Assembly (NCBI GenBank): GCA_023898485.1
Contig: CP060225.1
Span: 620,001-684,000 of the forward strand
Length of the DNA: 64,000 bases
Direction: 5' to 3'
Source: Candidatus Peribacteria bacterium
GTDB lineage: Bacteria; Patescibacteriota; Gracilibacteria; Absconditabacterales; Absconditicoccaceae
Part shown: positions 1-13,482 of the stretch, piece after piece
Position numbering within the stretch: position 1 is the stretch's first letter
How the letters are laid out: the number at the start of each line of letters is the position of its first letter
Notes under the pieces: generated by a model
Seen by the model: only the letters and a program-made list of their open reading frames with translations
What the model was told of the DNA's origin: nothing
Databases searched by the model: none
Made by a program: the position numbers and the translations under genes

Positions 1-816
1 AAGCACACCTTAACATAAGATGCAATATCGTACTGTTCATAAAATCTCTTTGCTTCCCCATCTTTCCACTTTGCAGGTATATAATATGTACCATCTTTTT
101 CATATGATTGAGAAATATTCTGATCAACAAAAACTTTACAGACATCTTTACCATAAATACTATAGACACGAGAAAAAATCTCCCACAAAGCATCTTCATC
201 ATATTCACTCCTCCACAACTTCTTGCTCTAGTAATCATGGGACAGCATCTATATCAAAATCTGCCAAGAACTGTTGAAAAACACTCTGGTCTCTATCAGA
301 GAGTAGTCATCATTTCTTCTCAAAAAGCTTAGTAAATGAGTGTAAAACCGCTTCCTGTTCTTCTGGTATATCACTCACGCGAGGTCCATAGAGAATAGTC
401 TCTTTCTCCTCTATAGATTGTAAAAGTTGTTGTTTTTTCTCTTCAGCCAGTAGCTTTCATCATTTGTCAGCTTCTATATGCACTGCATCCAAAAGAAGAT
501 CATAACCGACGATAGTATTATCGATCGCATTATACAAAAATTGTCTCTGACCATCAGTGAGAGTTGCATCATTGCTAACTGTCAGGCGAAGTTCTCTTGC
601 ATTATCCTGTAGCATCTTCATTTCACAGACACTAGCATGAAGATGTATACCGCTCACCAACTGTTTTGCGTGAGGAAAAAATTTGATACTAATATTCAAA
701 TTATCATTAGTACTTTTATAATTTAAGATAGCAGACAACGCACCAGCATATGGTTTCCTTATGGTGTCGAGGTTGCCAAGTACTGATTCCAAGACAGTAG
801 AGGACATGAGAAACAA
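1..816 (-). CDS. Unknown protein, 3' end beyond window, apparent +1 frameshift at a UGA
   Basis: I do not recognise this protein. From the ATG at 816 the frame runs through several UGA (Gly) codons as a soluble, acidic, helix-rich protein. It reaches GAG GAG TGA at 205-212, and after that this frame soon stops at a TAG (160-162). Skipping one base at that UGA gives a continuous, natural-looking frame to the window edge (VVEE followed by EYDEDALWEIFSRVYSIYG). That second frame has a TAG at 228-230 upstream and no ATG start. So either it is one protein with a +1 shift at a UGA, or the gene is broken, or there is a sequencing error. It starts 54 bp after the ATP-grasp/QEGLA gene on the same strand, so co-transcription is likely. 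Confidence 0.6.
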
Positions 817-870
817 GGAAAAATAAACATTATTCCTATATTATACATATATTACTCAACAGGTCAAAAA

Positions 871-3357
871 TTAGGCAATGAAATCACTGTACTTCACTGC
901 AATTTTTCCACACATAAGTTTCGATTTCTCTTCAGATGAAATTTTTTCTATTAGCTTATATCCATCCAGATAGATTTTAGGCTTGAGCCATCATTGAAGT
1001 GCTTCATCGGATGTATCTTGTACTCATTTTTTTTGTCTAGCAATAAGATGGAATGCTCACATAATCGTTCTTCTTGGGTTATAGTCATGAGCGCATAAAA
1101 AGGCATACATACGATCAAAAGATCGATCAGCATTCATAGTAAGGATATATTTCCAATATATGGCATAATTAATGTAGTCAGTATTGTAAGATTTATATAT
1201 TTCCTCAGCAGCACACAATGCCAAACCTTCTTCTGTGATCACATACTGTGCTGTACCCTTCCTCAGTATATACCATCCACTTTTTTGTCATGCCAAATAA
1301 CGCATCACATGCACACCCACCTCATGTGCCAGTATAGCATCTATCTCATTGCGCCCAAAAGATACCCTCGTACTCACTGCAAGCGTGATATTATTTCACA
1401 AGCGTGTCGCCATCCTTGCAGACACAGTAGAGTCTATAATGACCCTTACTTCCCATAATCCTCTATCATCGAGATATGATCTAATATAAGATAATAATTC
1501 CTGACCAGTGAGTAGATCATCATCTACAGCAGTTGTTGCTACATATGTCTGTATCACATCCATAGCCTCTTGCACACGCTCATCATCAAATCACCCATAA
1601 AGAAGTTCATTACCGACACGAATCGCGTCTGGATCCTGTTTTTTGTATGCCTCGATAAGAGATATTTTGTGTCCTATTTCATCCATATAATCATACAACA
1701 TCTGCCCAAATGGAGAGACGAAACGCCTCTTCCCACGATATTCTGTCTCAATCATGCGAAGCGCTTGTCTCCGACTGGAAATTTTTTTGCTCGTAGGAAA
1801 CGCATAGGTAAACTGTGGATTATAATGGCCCTTTGCTTCGATAAAGGCGTCCATCTCCTCCAGATAATTGGTAGGTTGCAAAATTTTAGAGAGAGAAATC
1901 TGTTTGGCTACCTGATGAAGTTTCTCATCTAGTAATTCTAGCATCACCACATCATCTCCCTGGAGAGCAGAGGGAAGACGAAGAAATGATGTTGAACGTT
2001 TCATCATATGGACGGGTTGGATCACATATCACTGGAGTGCATTCGTACCCAAAAGTACCTGATGGTCACCAAGTGATTCATCGACCTTATATTTCTCCAA
2101 TGGTGTAATCACGCTGCCCTGTGACACCAGACGAGAAGATATCCCCTGTATCAATAGTTCAGCCACATCAGGTGAAAGATACGTCAATTTTTTCGTGACT
2201 GAAACAGTAATAATTACATCAGATGACTGTCTTACACCATCCTGTACCCACTGCACCATACCTGACTGCGAAAGCGCAAGACCTTTGTTCGCTGATGTAG
2301 CACGATGCTCATGAGGACTAAAGAGTGAGGTCGCTATTTCTACTGCCTTCTGAGGAGTATGGACCTGCAGATCAGCTACTTTGGATAACAAAGCATCCAG
2401 TCTGACACCCGTCACGTTCTGTATTTCCAATCATGGTCTTGCATTCACTTCCAAGAGCATCGGACCATCATCACCGATCACCCGATCGATACCAATATAT
2501 CCCAAATCAGAAAAGAACTGTATCATACTCGAATAGTACAGCACCTCATGCCAAAACGGCACACGATACCCATCGAAATGACTATACTCTTCAGGAAAGT
2601 AGCCCGATTGATAGACCTGTCCAGCTATCCAGATGCGATCAATCTTTCCTGTGGCGATATTCACTCCACACGCTATACCACCCTGTGCAATATTTGCTTT
2701 CCCTTCGGATGCTTCCGTCGGTACTCTCACCATTGCAGCAATAGGCACATGATTGAAAACGATCACCCTCACATCCGCCAATCACCACTCACAGAACACC
2801 TCATAATCACTCCCTGGCACCAAACACTCCTCTACCAAAATCGCATCATATTTTTTCGAAAGGGAGTATGAGCCATAAAGGATTCTTGCACATGCGTATT
2901 TGAATTCTAACTCGTTATAAATCACTCATCCCACACGAAAATACTGATCAGACTCCGAGAGAGTTGGATAGACGAAACGATCATAACGATCACTCATATT
3001 TTGCCACCATTGACGTAATTTCCCTGATGCCAAAAAATTTTTGGGTTGTGATTGTTTCTGTACCTTAGTCACCACCATGATACCATTTCCCTTGGATCAT
3101 TTGTTAGGTTTGACGACGAAACGCTTCGGATGCACCGAAAAATCATGATCGAGAAGATCCTGATATGACTCTATCAGTGCATAGGTCTCGGGCACTGGTA
3201 CACCTCTCTCTGCAAAAAATGCCTTCGACTTATATTTATCCTTCGCCAAAGCAATACCAGAGGAGGTATTTCGCCTATTCACATAATAGAGATTTCTCTT
3301 ATTCATACCCAAAACTCCGAGCATACGATCACGAGTGTCTGATAAAAATTTTTCCAA
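871..3357 (-). CDS. Fusion: ATP-grasp (alpha-L-glutamate-ligase-like) + QEGLA/DUF1704 (MATCAP-like) metallopeptidase domain
   Basis: Read with UGA=Gly this is one 828-aa frame. Residues about 1-310 look like a RimK-related ATP-grasp ligase: an N-terminal AKDKYKSKAFFAERGVPVP segment, RFVVKPNKGSKGNG as nucleotide-binding loop, and DRVIGDDGPMLLEVNARP as the metal/ATP motif. Residues about 400-828 match the DUF1704 family (TIGR02421, called QEGLA; related to tyrosine carboxypeptidases), with HEVGVH (HExxxH type) followed by EEGLA. In other bacteria these are usually separate neighbouring genes, so a ligase and a peptidase may here act on the same peptide tail; that is inference. The first codon I can place is TTG at 3357. 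A TATAAT element lies just upstream (3361-3366), so the true start may be slightly inside. The stop is TAA at 871. Confidence 0.8.
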
Positions 3358-3377
3358 AAATTATAGGAAAAGTATAA

Positions 3378-3408
3378 CAAAAAAAGCATCTGTTACAAGA
3401 ACAGACAC
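3378..3408 (-). terminator. Terminator after 16S rRNA
   Basis: A 9-bp stem with G-U pairs (GTGTCTGTT / AACAGATGC, 3386-3408) is followed on the minus strand by a run of T. It lies between the 16S processing stem and the next gene. Confidence 0.75.
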
Positions 3409-3489
3409 TTTTCATGTGATCATCTACTGATAGTTATACTGAGAAACAAAGCTGATAAAACCAAAGAAGTTTTAATCAAATTAGTTAAG

Positions 3490-5095
<1,606 letters not shown>

Positions 5096-5169
5096 AGTTT
5101 TATCACACTTTGTTTCTCAGTATAAATAGCAATAGTAATGATCAGACTCCTACAGCGACAGGCTGTATG

Positions 5170-5291
5170 TATGGTGACGTCAATCTACTTTCCCAGCGGC
5201 TGATCCACCAGTATCATCGACTGTGAGGCGCTTAACTGCTGTGTTCGGAATGGTAACAGGTGGTTCCCCCTCACACATCAACATCACCATA
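5170..5291 (-). rRNA. rrf: 5S ribosomal RNA
   Basis: The minus strand has the conserved 5S core (CGAACACAGCAGTTAAGCGC and the GGGAAAGTAG-type 3' half). Helix I closes as TATGGTG (5291-5285) with CACCATA (5176-5170), giving about 122 nt. It sits about 110 bp after 23S and 75 bp before 16S. A small hairpin (TACAGC / GCTGTA, 5153-5169) follows it. TTGCAA and TATAGA boxes just upstream (about 5320-5345) could be its own weak promoter. Confidence 0.95.
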
Positions 5292-5682
5292 GATACAATC
5301 TATGCACAATGAGTCGTACTCTATACAATCACTTCATTGATTGCAAGTCATTATTAGTTTATTATCAGCATTATGTAGTATATTTTTGAAAGGACAATAA
5401 GTTCCTCGACCGATTAGTACACCTTTGCTCAACATGTTGCCATGCGTATACATAGTGCCTATCAACCCGGTGGTCTCCCGGGGGTCTTACTCTCGTATTG
5501 CTACGAGATGAGCAATCTTATCTTGGAGCATGTTTCCCACTTAGATGCTTTCAGTGGTTATCAGTTCCCAGCATAGCTACCCAGCGGTGCCGATGGTTCG
5601 ACAACTGGCACACCAGAGGCTGGTCCAACCCGGTCCTCTCGTACTAAGGTCAGCACTCCTCAAATTGCTTACGGTCACGGTA

Positions 5683-5727
<45 letters not shown>

Positions 5728-5769
5728 CCCGCTTTAATGGGTGAACAACCCAACCCTTGGGACCTTCTA

Positions 5770-5809
<40 letters not shown>

Positions 5810-6342
5810 GGGATCGTCGCTATGAACGCTTAGATCCCATTAGCCTGTTATCCCCAGAGTAACTTTTATCCGTTGAGCGGATCCCCTTCCACTCGGAAGA
5901 TCCGGATCACTTTCACCTACTTTCGTACCTGCTCGACCTGTCAGTCTCGCAGTCAAGCGTGCTTTTGCGAATACACTTCAGCGACGGTTTCCATCCGTCA
6001 CAAGCACACCTTTGTGCGCCTCCGTTACAATTTAGGAGGCACCCGCCCCAGGTAAACTGCCTAGCTGACACTGTTCCTCGCTGTGCGAGGTTAGTATTGC
6101 TATATGTTATGGGTGGTATCTCAAGGATGGCTCCACACGGACTAGCGTCCGCACTTCAAAGCCTCCCACCTATCCTGAACATCACATACTACAATACAAT
6201 ATCAACCTACAGTAAAGCTTCATAGGGTCTTTTCGTCTAACCGCGACTAACCGGCATTTTTACCGGTAATGTAATTTCACCGAGACCAATCACGAGACAG
6301 TGTGGGGATGATTGCGCCATTCATGCGGGTCAGAACTTACCT

Positions 6343-6385
<43 letters not shown>

Positions 6386-7160
6386 TCATTCACCAGTGCT
6401 TAACTCTCAAGCGTGAACCGGAGAGCGTAACATTCTGGCATTGGACAGGCGTCACCCTCTATACATCCATTTACATGTTAGCAGAGAGCTGTGTTTTTGA
6501 TAAACAGTTCCCCCCACGACTTTCGCTGCGGCCCGGCATCCTTGCGGTGCCGGGCAGGACTTATCCCGAAGTTACGTCCGCTGATTTGCCTAGTTCCTTA
6601 TAAATTGGTTATCTCGAGCGCATTGGTATTCTCAACCTGCCTACCAGTGTCGGTTCTGAGTACGGGTTAATCATCAATTAACGCTAGCGGTTTTTCTTGG
6701 CACCGGAACTATGTGATTTCCCTGACCGAGGTCAAAGTTATCATACAACTCACTGATAGCTACGAGACGGATTTGCCTATCTCATACAATTTGTTGCTTG
6801 AACTCTCATCCTTAGAAAGCTCACACACATCCCAATGCGTCACCACATCACTTGATAATTAAGGGCCGGAATATTGACCGGCTATCCATCGGGTACCCCT
6901 TTCGGGTCTTCCCTTAGGTCCCGCCTAACCCTACGTCGATGAACGTTGCGTAGGAAACCTTAGGCTTTATGCGTACAAAATTTTCATTTGTAGTCGTTAC
7001 TCATGCCAGCATTCTTACTTGTATACCGTCCAGATAGCCTTACAGCACACCTTCAACCAGTATACAACACTCCCTTACCACCTCAAAGAGGTCTTCGACT
7101 TCGGTATATAGTTTGAGCCCCGTTACATCTTCAGCGCATGATCGCTCGTCCAGTGAGCTG

Positions 7161-7205
<45 letters not shown>

Positions 7206-7708
7206 ATGTCTGTGCAACCACACCACCTTTTCCACTTAACTATAATTTAGGGACCTTAGTCAGAAGTCTGGACTGTTATCCTTTTGACTACGACACTTAG
7301 CTGCCGCAGTCTCACTCCACTAGATTCCTTACAGTATTCGAAGTTTAACAAGGGTTGGTAAGACCTCTCGATCCCCCTAGCCTTATCAGAGCCCTACCCC
7401 TGTAAGATCTTAACTAGCAGGCTGCACCTAAATGCATTTCAGGGAGAACCAGCTATCACAATATTCGATAAGCTTTTCACTCCAACACACGGGTCATCCG
7501 AAGGTTTTGCAGCACCAACCGGTTCGGTCCTCTAGCCGGGTTCCCCCGACCGTCAACCTGCCCATGTGTAGCTCATATTGTTTCGGGTCTAATACTAGCA
7601 ACTGAACGCCCTGTTCAGACTCGCTTTCGCTCCGGCTCCGACTGTATCTGTCTTAACCTTGCTACTAGCATTAACTCGCTGGCCCATTCGTCAATAGGTA
7701 CGCAGTCA

Positions 7709-8002
7709 CCCGGCACTTTTAGTCACCAAACAATCACAATCTTCTTTTGAGTCAGGATCTAATCTTTCCTGATTTTTTGATAGATTGTTCTCTATGAATT
7801 GCTTCTGTTTTCGTGCGATATCACTCACAATACACAATATTCCATGGTCATTGTTTGGCAGTAGATGTATTCTGATCAGCATTGTGCTGATGAAGTCTCA
7901 TCTCCATATCCTGTGTATAACCATAGTACAGTGATCAATTATTGTTTTGGATAATATATACTCGATACATTGCAATCTAGCTTAGCAGCTAAAAGTGCCG
8001 GG
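7709..8002 (-). mobile_element. ORF-containing intervening sequence in helix 25 of 23S
   Basis: Between the conserved blocks that flank E. coli helix 25 (GGGTAGGAGC before, GTGACTGCGTACC after) the short loop is replaced by about 266 nt. It is closed by a perfect 14-bp stem (8002-7989, CCCGGCACTTTTAG, with 7722-7709). Helix 25 is a known site for rRNA intervening sequences, which are excised without ligation and usually encode either nothing or a four-helix S23-type protein. Here the insert carries a GIY-YIG ORF. I see no group I or group II core, so I prefer IVS over intron. Confidence 0.8.
7719..7970 (-). CDS. Small GIY-YIG nuclease encoded inside the 23S insertion
   Basis: This 83-aa frame (ATG 7970 to TAA 7719) needs UGA=Gly at four positions and fills the insertion; its stop codon lies in the closing stem. 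The sequence has the GIY-YIG layout: MYRVYIIQ, then GSLYYGYT, then the arginine helix MEMRLHQHN, GPWNIVYCEGY, and the catalytic-glutamate helix EAIHREQSIKKSGKIRS. This matches the single-domain YhbQ/UvrC-N-like family, with Tyr, Arg and Glu present. Its location suggests a homing-type role, spreading or maintaining the insertion; that is inference. Another small GIY-YIG gene sits next to the tRNA cluster at 23008. Confidence 0.85.
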
Positions 8003-8611
8003 CTCCTACCCGTTGTAAGTTATGAGTTTCAGAATCTATTTCACTCCCCTACCCGGGGTTCTTTTCACCTTTCCCTCGCGGTACTATTCGCTATCGGTGT
8101 AAAAGTGTACTTAGCCTTATGCAGTGGTCTGCACAGATTCACGCCGGATTTCTCGTGTCCGACGCTACTTGGGAGACATGACAGAGTCATCTGACCGTCA
8201 TATACGGGACTATAACCCTCTATGGTGGAGTTCTCAGCTCCTTCTACTAGTCTGATGATTTCTTACTCTGTGAGGCATCTTCAACTACCTCCTCATGATC
8301 CCGCTACCCCGTTATACAGCAACGCTTGAAGGCTTACACTGTACCGGTTTAGGCTGATCCCTGTTCGCTCGTCACTACTAAGGGAGTCGCTTACGCTTTC
8401 CTTTCTTCCTGCTACTGAGATATTTCACTTCGCAGGCTTGCCATGATGTCCCTAAGGACAGGTTTCCCCATTCGGATATTTCTGGCTCATCACGGTTGTT
8501 GGAACCTGACCAGAACTTTTCGCACCCAACTACGTCCTTCTTCGGCACTTTTACCCAAGGCATCCACTCAAAACTCTTAAAAAAACTTATTTCCTTTCAA
8601 AAATATACTAC

Positions 8612-8639
8612 ATAATACTGGTAATGAACTACTTGACAA
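8612..8639 (-). promoter_or_regulatory. Candidate rRNA promoter
   Basis: TTGTCA (8639-8634) and TATTAT (8617-8612) on the minus strand are 16 bp apart, just upstream of 23S. However, the pre-23S stem begins inside the -10 box, so transcription may start further upstream. Confidence 0.35.
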
Positions 8640-8897
8640 TCCCACCTGGACAGAACAAAACCACAACAAGTGCGGTTTCGTAATGTGGTTTGATTTCAAG
8701 CGACTGGGTCCTTTTGTAGAGATCTCAGAAGTGATTGCAAGTCTTTTTTGAACTTTTTTAGACTTTTTTTTCAAAAGCTCAAACAGACTAATATATCACG
8801 TTTTCTTGACCTCTTCATGTGCCCTTCGTCGACAACTCATACAATATATTTATTCCTCCCCCCATTGCAAGAGAAAAACATACTAAACCATAAAAAA
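8640..8897. other. Gene-free region upstream of the rRNA cluster
   Basis: No plausible gene in table 25. On the minus strand there are several A/T-rich tracts and isolated promoter-like boxes (TTGCAA about 8736; TATATT about 8793). It probably holds the main rRNA promoter, but I cannot choose one confidently. Confidence 0.4.
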
Positions 8898-8904
8898 GAA
8901 AAAA

Positions 8905-8936
8905 GACTATATCCGAAGATATAGCCCTCTTTTTTA
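8905..8936 (-). terminator. Terminator of the giant surface-protein gene
   Basis: A 9-bp hairpin with a four-base loop (GACTATATC / GATATAGCC, 8905-8926) is flanked by A and T runs on both sides, so it can work in both directions. It lies directly after the stop codon at 8948. Confidence 0.85.
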
Positions 8937-8947
8937 TATGTCATGTA

Positions 8948-11900
8948 TTAGTTCTTATATACTTGGAAGACTGAGTCTAACTCATCCACACCTGGAGGCG
9001 GAGCCAACCACAATGAAGGATTATTCTTGATGTAAAGAGATGCCCCCTTGTTAAAGATATCTGCTTTTTCTTCATCATTGGCATAGAACCATCATCTCAA
9101 AACAGATCTTCTAGATTCCATTAATGCTCTCACGCTATCATCTCCACCTACAATAACACCATTAATAGTGAGTGAACCATCCGTATTCCAGTCAAAGTCT
9201 GAATCAGTATTTCTTACTTTTTCAGAGCTAAGGTTAGCATCACTATCAAGTACAAAGATACCGTTCACTTCTTCTGCTGCTTTAGCAATCTTGAGAGTAC
9301 CTTCTCTGATAACATACATAGCATTAGTCTTGGTAACATCTTCAGAGAGTTCAACTACTGCATTAGGATTATCAATAATCACAGTAAATGTTTTCATACC
9401 ACTGATATCACTAGCAGCTATAGTACCACTGCCCTTGTATACGAGGATATTCTTACCAGGTACCTTACTATATCCATTACTACTAGAGCCGATAGCTAAT
9501 GCTTCATATTTTTCTACAAATGCATCAATAGCGTTATCAACTGCAGCACCACCATCATAAGCACTAGCCTCTACAACAGTATAGTCTATATTATAGCCAT
9601 CTGCAAAGTTAGTATTACTACCATCAAGCATATAATATGCTTCCAGAGGATTAAGAGTGCCATAATATTCTGTATTATAATCTTTTGCTGTACCAAGACC
9701 CTGTTGGATAAGGTATGGTTTGGTCACTGTAAAGTTTACCATACAACATTCTTCTGTAGTTTGAGTAACTTGTTTACCATCTTTACATGATTGATAGTCA
9801 AACTTACTCAATTTAAGTTTATATTCACCCAAAACAGCATCTCTCAGTATAGTACGCAAGTCTATTGTGGCTCCATCATCTGCACCAAAAGCAGCAATAT
9901 TAACAAATGATCCGTTAAATAATGTACTTAAATCAGCATTATGACAGTCACCATCACTTACATTGGGTCTAAAGAAGTTATTAGGACCATAAAGATCAAA
10001 TGTACAAGTCATAGTATCTTGAATCACAGAGTAGTCTGGAGTATCTTCACTACATGATGAGACGTAATTAGTGTTGCCATCATCAATAGCCCACCAAAAT
10101 GGAAGTACTTCATCAGTCATAATAGACATAGGCAACGTTTCACCGTTCACAGACTCTGCACTATCCACATACAAACATGATGGCAACTGACCTACGGTAG
10201 TGGGATTACAGTCTGGATGATTTGGATATTTCTGACAGAAAGGAGTCTGAGGATCGACAGGTGTAGTATTTCTTGTAGTACAAGTCTGACTACAACCATC
10301 TCTTCCTCGTCCTACATTATCAGGATCATTATAATCACACTGTTCATAATATTGTCTCTCTCCATCACCACAATAACCAGGTGTAGGAGGTTCTGGCATT
10401 GCAACTAGAAGATCATCTGTACAAGCAGGACTAGCAACACGTTCGCCGTTAAAACGACATTCAACTTCGTATTCACTATCTTCATCATATTTACATACTG
10501 CAGTAAGTGAATCAACATCTTCATCAGTTGCAGTATAACCATTACCACAATCAAGTTCGATTTCCTCAACAGTATCGTCAGCAACACAGGTGTAGCTCAT
10601 TTCATACACTTCTTGATTACTATTATAATAGAGTGTCCCAGCAGTAATTTCTACACACTGACCATAACCACCAGTGATATTCACATAATCATCGTCATCA
10701 TCATCGCCACCATTACCATTCTCATCTTCATAGTCGACAGTTACATCATTGACGACATGGTCTTTCTCACGGAGAGCCTCACCTTCTAGTGTAAATGAGA
10801 TATAATCACGTGGCTCCAAACGATGTTCATCATCCTCATCCACATCAAACACCAATGTAATTTCAATATCACCATTCGATGCCATATTGACAGAGAAGTC
10901 GATGTTATCGTTATCTAGTGTGCCATGGTCACTATGCCTGATCACCAATTCATCACGCAGACAGTCTTCGAGGTCTGACTCGTCATCGTTTTCGTCCTCC
11001 GCATAGAGTTCATCATCACATACAAGTGCAAGATAATCTCCAGGCCAGATATCCACGATCTCATAACGAACGAGATCTACATCACCGACATTGGTAAATC
11101 TGATATCAAAATCAGTACGATCACCCACTTCCAAATCTCTTTCATCCACTTCTTTGGTGATTTCTCCATCAGGATCACCTTCTTCAGGACTTGCAGTGAC
11201 ACTGTCATTGTCCACATATCTATCATCTTGGAAAAGTGTAACTTTATTGATAATCGTATCAGAAGCGTCAACATTACTCTTCACTTCTACATCGAACTCA
11301 AGCACTGCTTCCTCATCTTCATCGAGCGAGAAGTATTCACAAGTGAGTTCGTGATCACCACTATCATAGTCACAGAGATTGTCTTCACTACTGCTCGCTA
11401 CAGTGAAGTCAAGATTACCTTCGTACGTCACTTCATCAGGAAGCGCATCTACCAAAGATAGCTGGTCAGACTCCGCTCCACTATGTCCTACCACGATACG
11501 ATATCTGATCGTATCACCTGCTTCGACCGTGATATGGTTGTCTGTATAAGAGTTTGATGAGCCACCTTTTTGTTGCTTATCGAGAGTAAGCTCAGAACCA
11601 CAATAGGTAGTAGCAGTATCACTATTATTAGTAAGATCAGTTTCTACCAAATCAGACTCAGACGACAATTCGATTCTCACCGTATTGGTCAAGTCAGGAC
11701 AGTAATTATCATCTACTGTAGCGACGATCTTGAGTGTGCCACCCTCTCCTGGATCCAATACCAAATCAGTATATGAAATAATGGTAGAGTCATTAGAACC
11801 ACTAGATAGTGTATACGAAGGATTAGCTGGAGATCCTGTGAACGAGGTCAGTGTCGCACTGACGAAATCATAACCACGAGGCAGTGTGTCGATTACATCC

Positions 11901-13429
11901 ACATAGTCAGCAGTTATGTCGCCTTCATTAGAGAAGTTGATAGTAAAGGTTACCGTCTGACCATCTACCACTTGCTCAGCATTGACTAATTTACTGATAG
12001 CGAGATCTACCTCACTATCTACAGTGATATCAGCAATATCATGATCATCTTCATCTCCTCCTTCATCACAACCTGAGCCAATATTGTCATCGATCATACC
12101 AGTTGCTGTCGTTTCACCAGGTGTATTACCATCAGTGTTATCAGCGACGGAATCACAGTCAGTGGCAGTATTGCCAGCGGCATCATGAGCTGAGGAGATT
12201 TCTGCTGCATTTCTATAACTTGCACCAGTAGGAGCTGGATTTTTGATCTTCAGTGTGATGGTCAATGTTGTGGGTTGACCAGCAGCAAGAGATGCGATAG
12301 TTTTGGTAGCTTGAGTAGTACTTACAGCTGTCCATGTATTGTCAGCGAGTTCCATACCTGATGGAATATAGTCAGTGACGACGATATTGGTCGCATCGAC
12401 AGTTCCTTGGTTGAAGACAGTGATGTCATAAGTGACAGTATCACCAGGTTGGAATGGACCAGGAGTAGATGATGAGAGAGTTTTGCGGAGAGCAAGGTCA
12501 AAATTTTCCATCTCACATGTCGCACTACATCCATCACCACTCACATTATTACCATCGTCACATTGTTCAGCAGGAGTACCAATAGTATAGGTACCACCAT
12601 TTTGTACCACGCCATCACCACACCAGTCTAGATCAATATTGTAGCATTCATATCAATGATCCAGTTCTGGTCCCCAGTTGATAGCATGAGTGGTGATAGA
12701 AGCTCACTGGTTGATATAATCGCTATTTCGCACTGGACCCAAGCCGCTAGGGTTAGATGGGTTTTGTTTGAGCCATCGAGAATTCGCAGCAGTAGTGGAG
12801 TCAAAATCATTGGCATTAGGCAGAATCAATGCCTGATAAGTAGATGTAGCATTCGTATTATAGTTCCTAAATCCAGCAAAACGGACATCATATGTAATTT
12901 GCATCATATCATTTGAACCATTATTGGAGATCGGTGCTTCTAGCAAAAATGGCTCACTAGTCACAGCTCTAACCCATTGATCCAAAGGCGCAACCTTAGA
13001 GGCTCTATACCAGCCACGTTGGTTTACAAGAGAATAAAATTGACTATTCGCATATATTCCGAGCATATTAGACTCAGGCTGATAGTAACCTACCTGAGTA
13101 CCTACATAATCACCAAAACGAGCTGTCAAAAGAGCAAGCCTATAGGTGTTAGGACCCACGCTAGCATACTGGAAATTATCTTTGAGGTATCTTACTTGAC
13201 CAAGATCAGGTATACCATCATTATCGAGATCTCCAGCAAGATAATACTTACTTGTGTTGTATGCCTCAGGACACTGCGCCTGTGTACGAATCGACGTATT
13301 AGACTGCTGATCAAAAAACCACTGCGTTCCTACAGTCAATCAACTATATTGACCACCATCCAGCGCATAAGCTGACAGTCCAAGAATGAATGTGACTATC
13401 GCCACACCAAATCCTACAATGTGTTTCAT
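8948..13429 (-). CDS. Giant secreted surface protein with DUF11 repeats and Myxococcus-type Cys-rich repeats
   Basis: One 1493-aa frame (ATG 13429). Residues 1-22 are a signal peptide (MKHIVGFGVAIVTFILGLSAYA, ending AYA). Then comes a calcium-loop-like stretch (DLDNDGIPDLG). A first cysteine-rich repeat (CGDGVVQ...EQCDDGNNVSGDGC) matches the Myxococcus Cys-rich repeat family. At least three DUF11/TIGR01451 Ig-like repeats follow (LALRKTLSS..., TVTYDITVFNQGTVDATNI and LAISKLVNAEQV), then very acidic Asp/Glu stretches and a second Cys-rich repeat (CGDGERQYYEQCDYNDP). The C-terminal part may be a beta-helix-like domain. There is no clear sorting signal or C-terminal membrane helix. UGA is rare here. 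I infer a cell-surface adhesin or S-layer-like protein; the start has no Shine-Dalgarno. Confidence 0.88.
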
Positions 13430-13482
13430 AATTGATAAGGATAGAGAAATATAAATATATTATTCTTTGTTACTAAATTATG

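Noticed and set aside
7709..8002. Group I or archaeal-type intron in 23S
   Set aside because: I see no P/Q/R/S-like core and no bulge-helix-bulge. The closing 14-bp stem simply extends helix 25, which favours an IVS.
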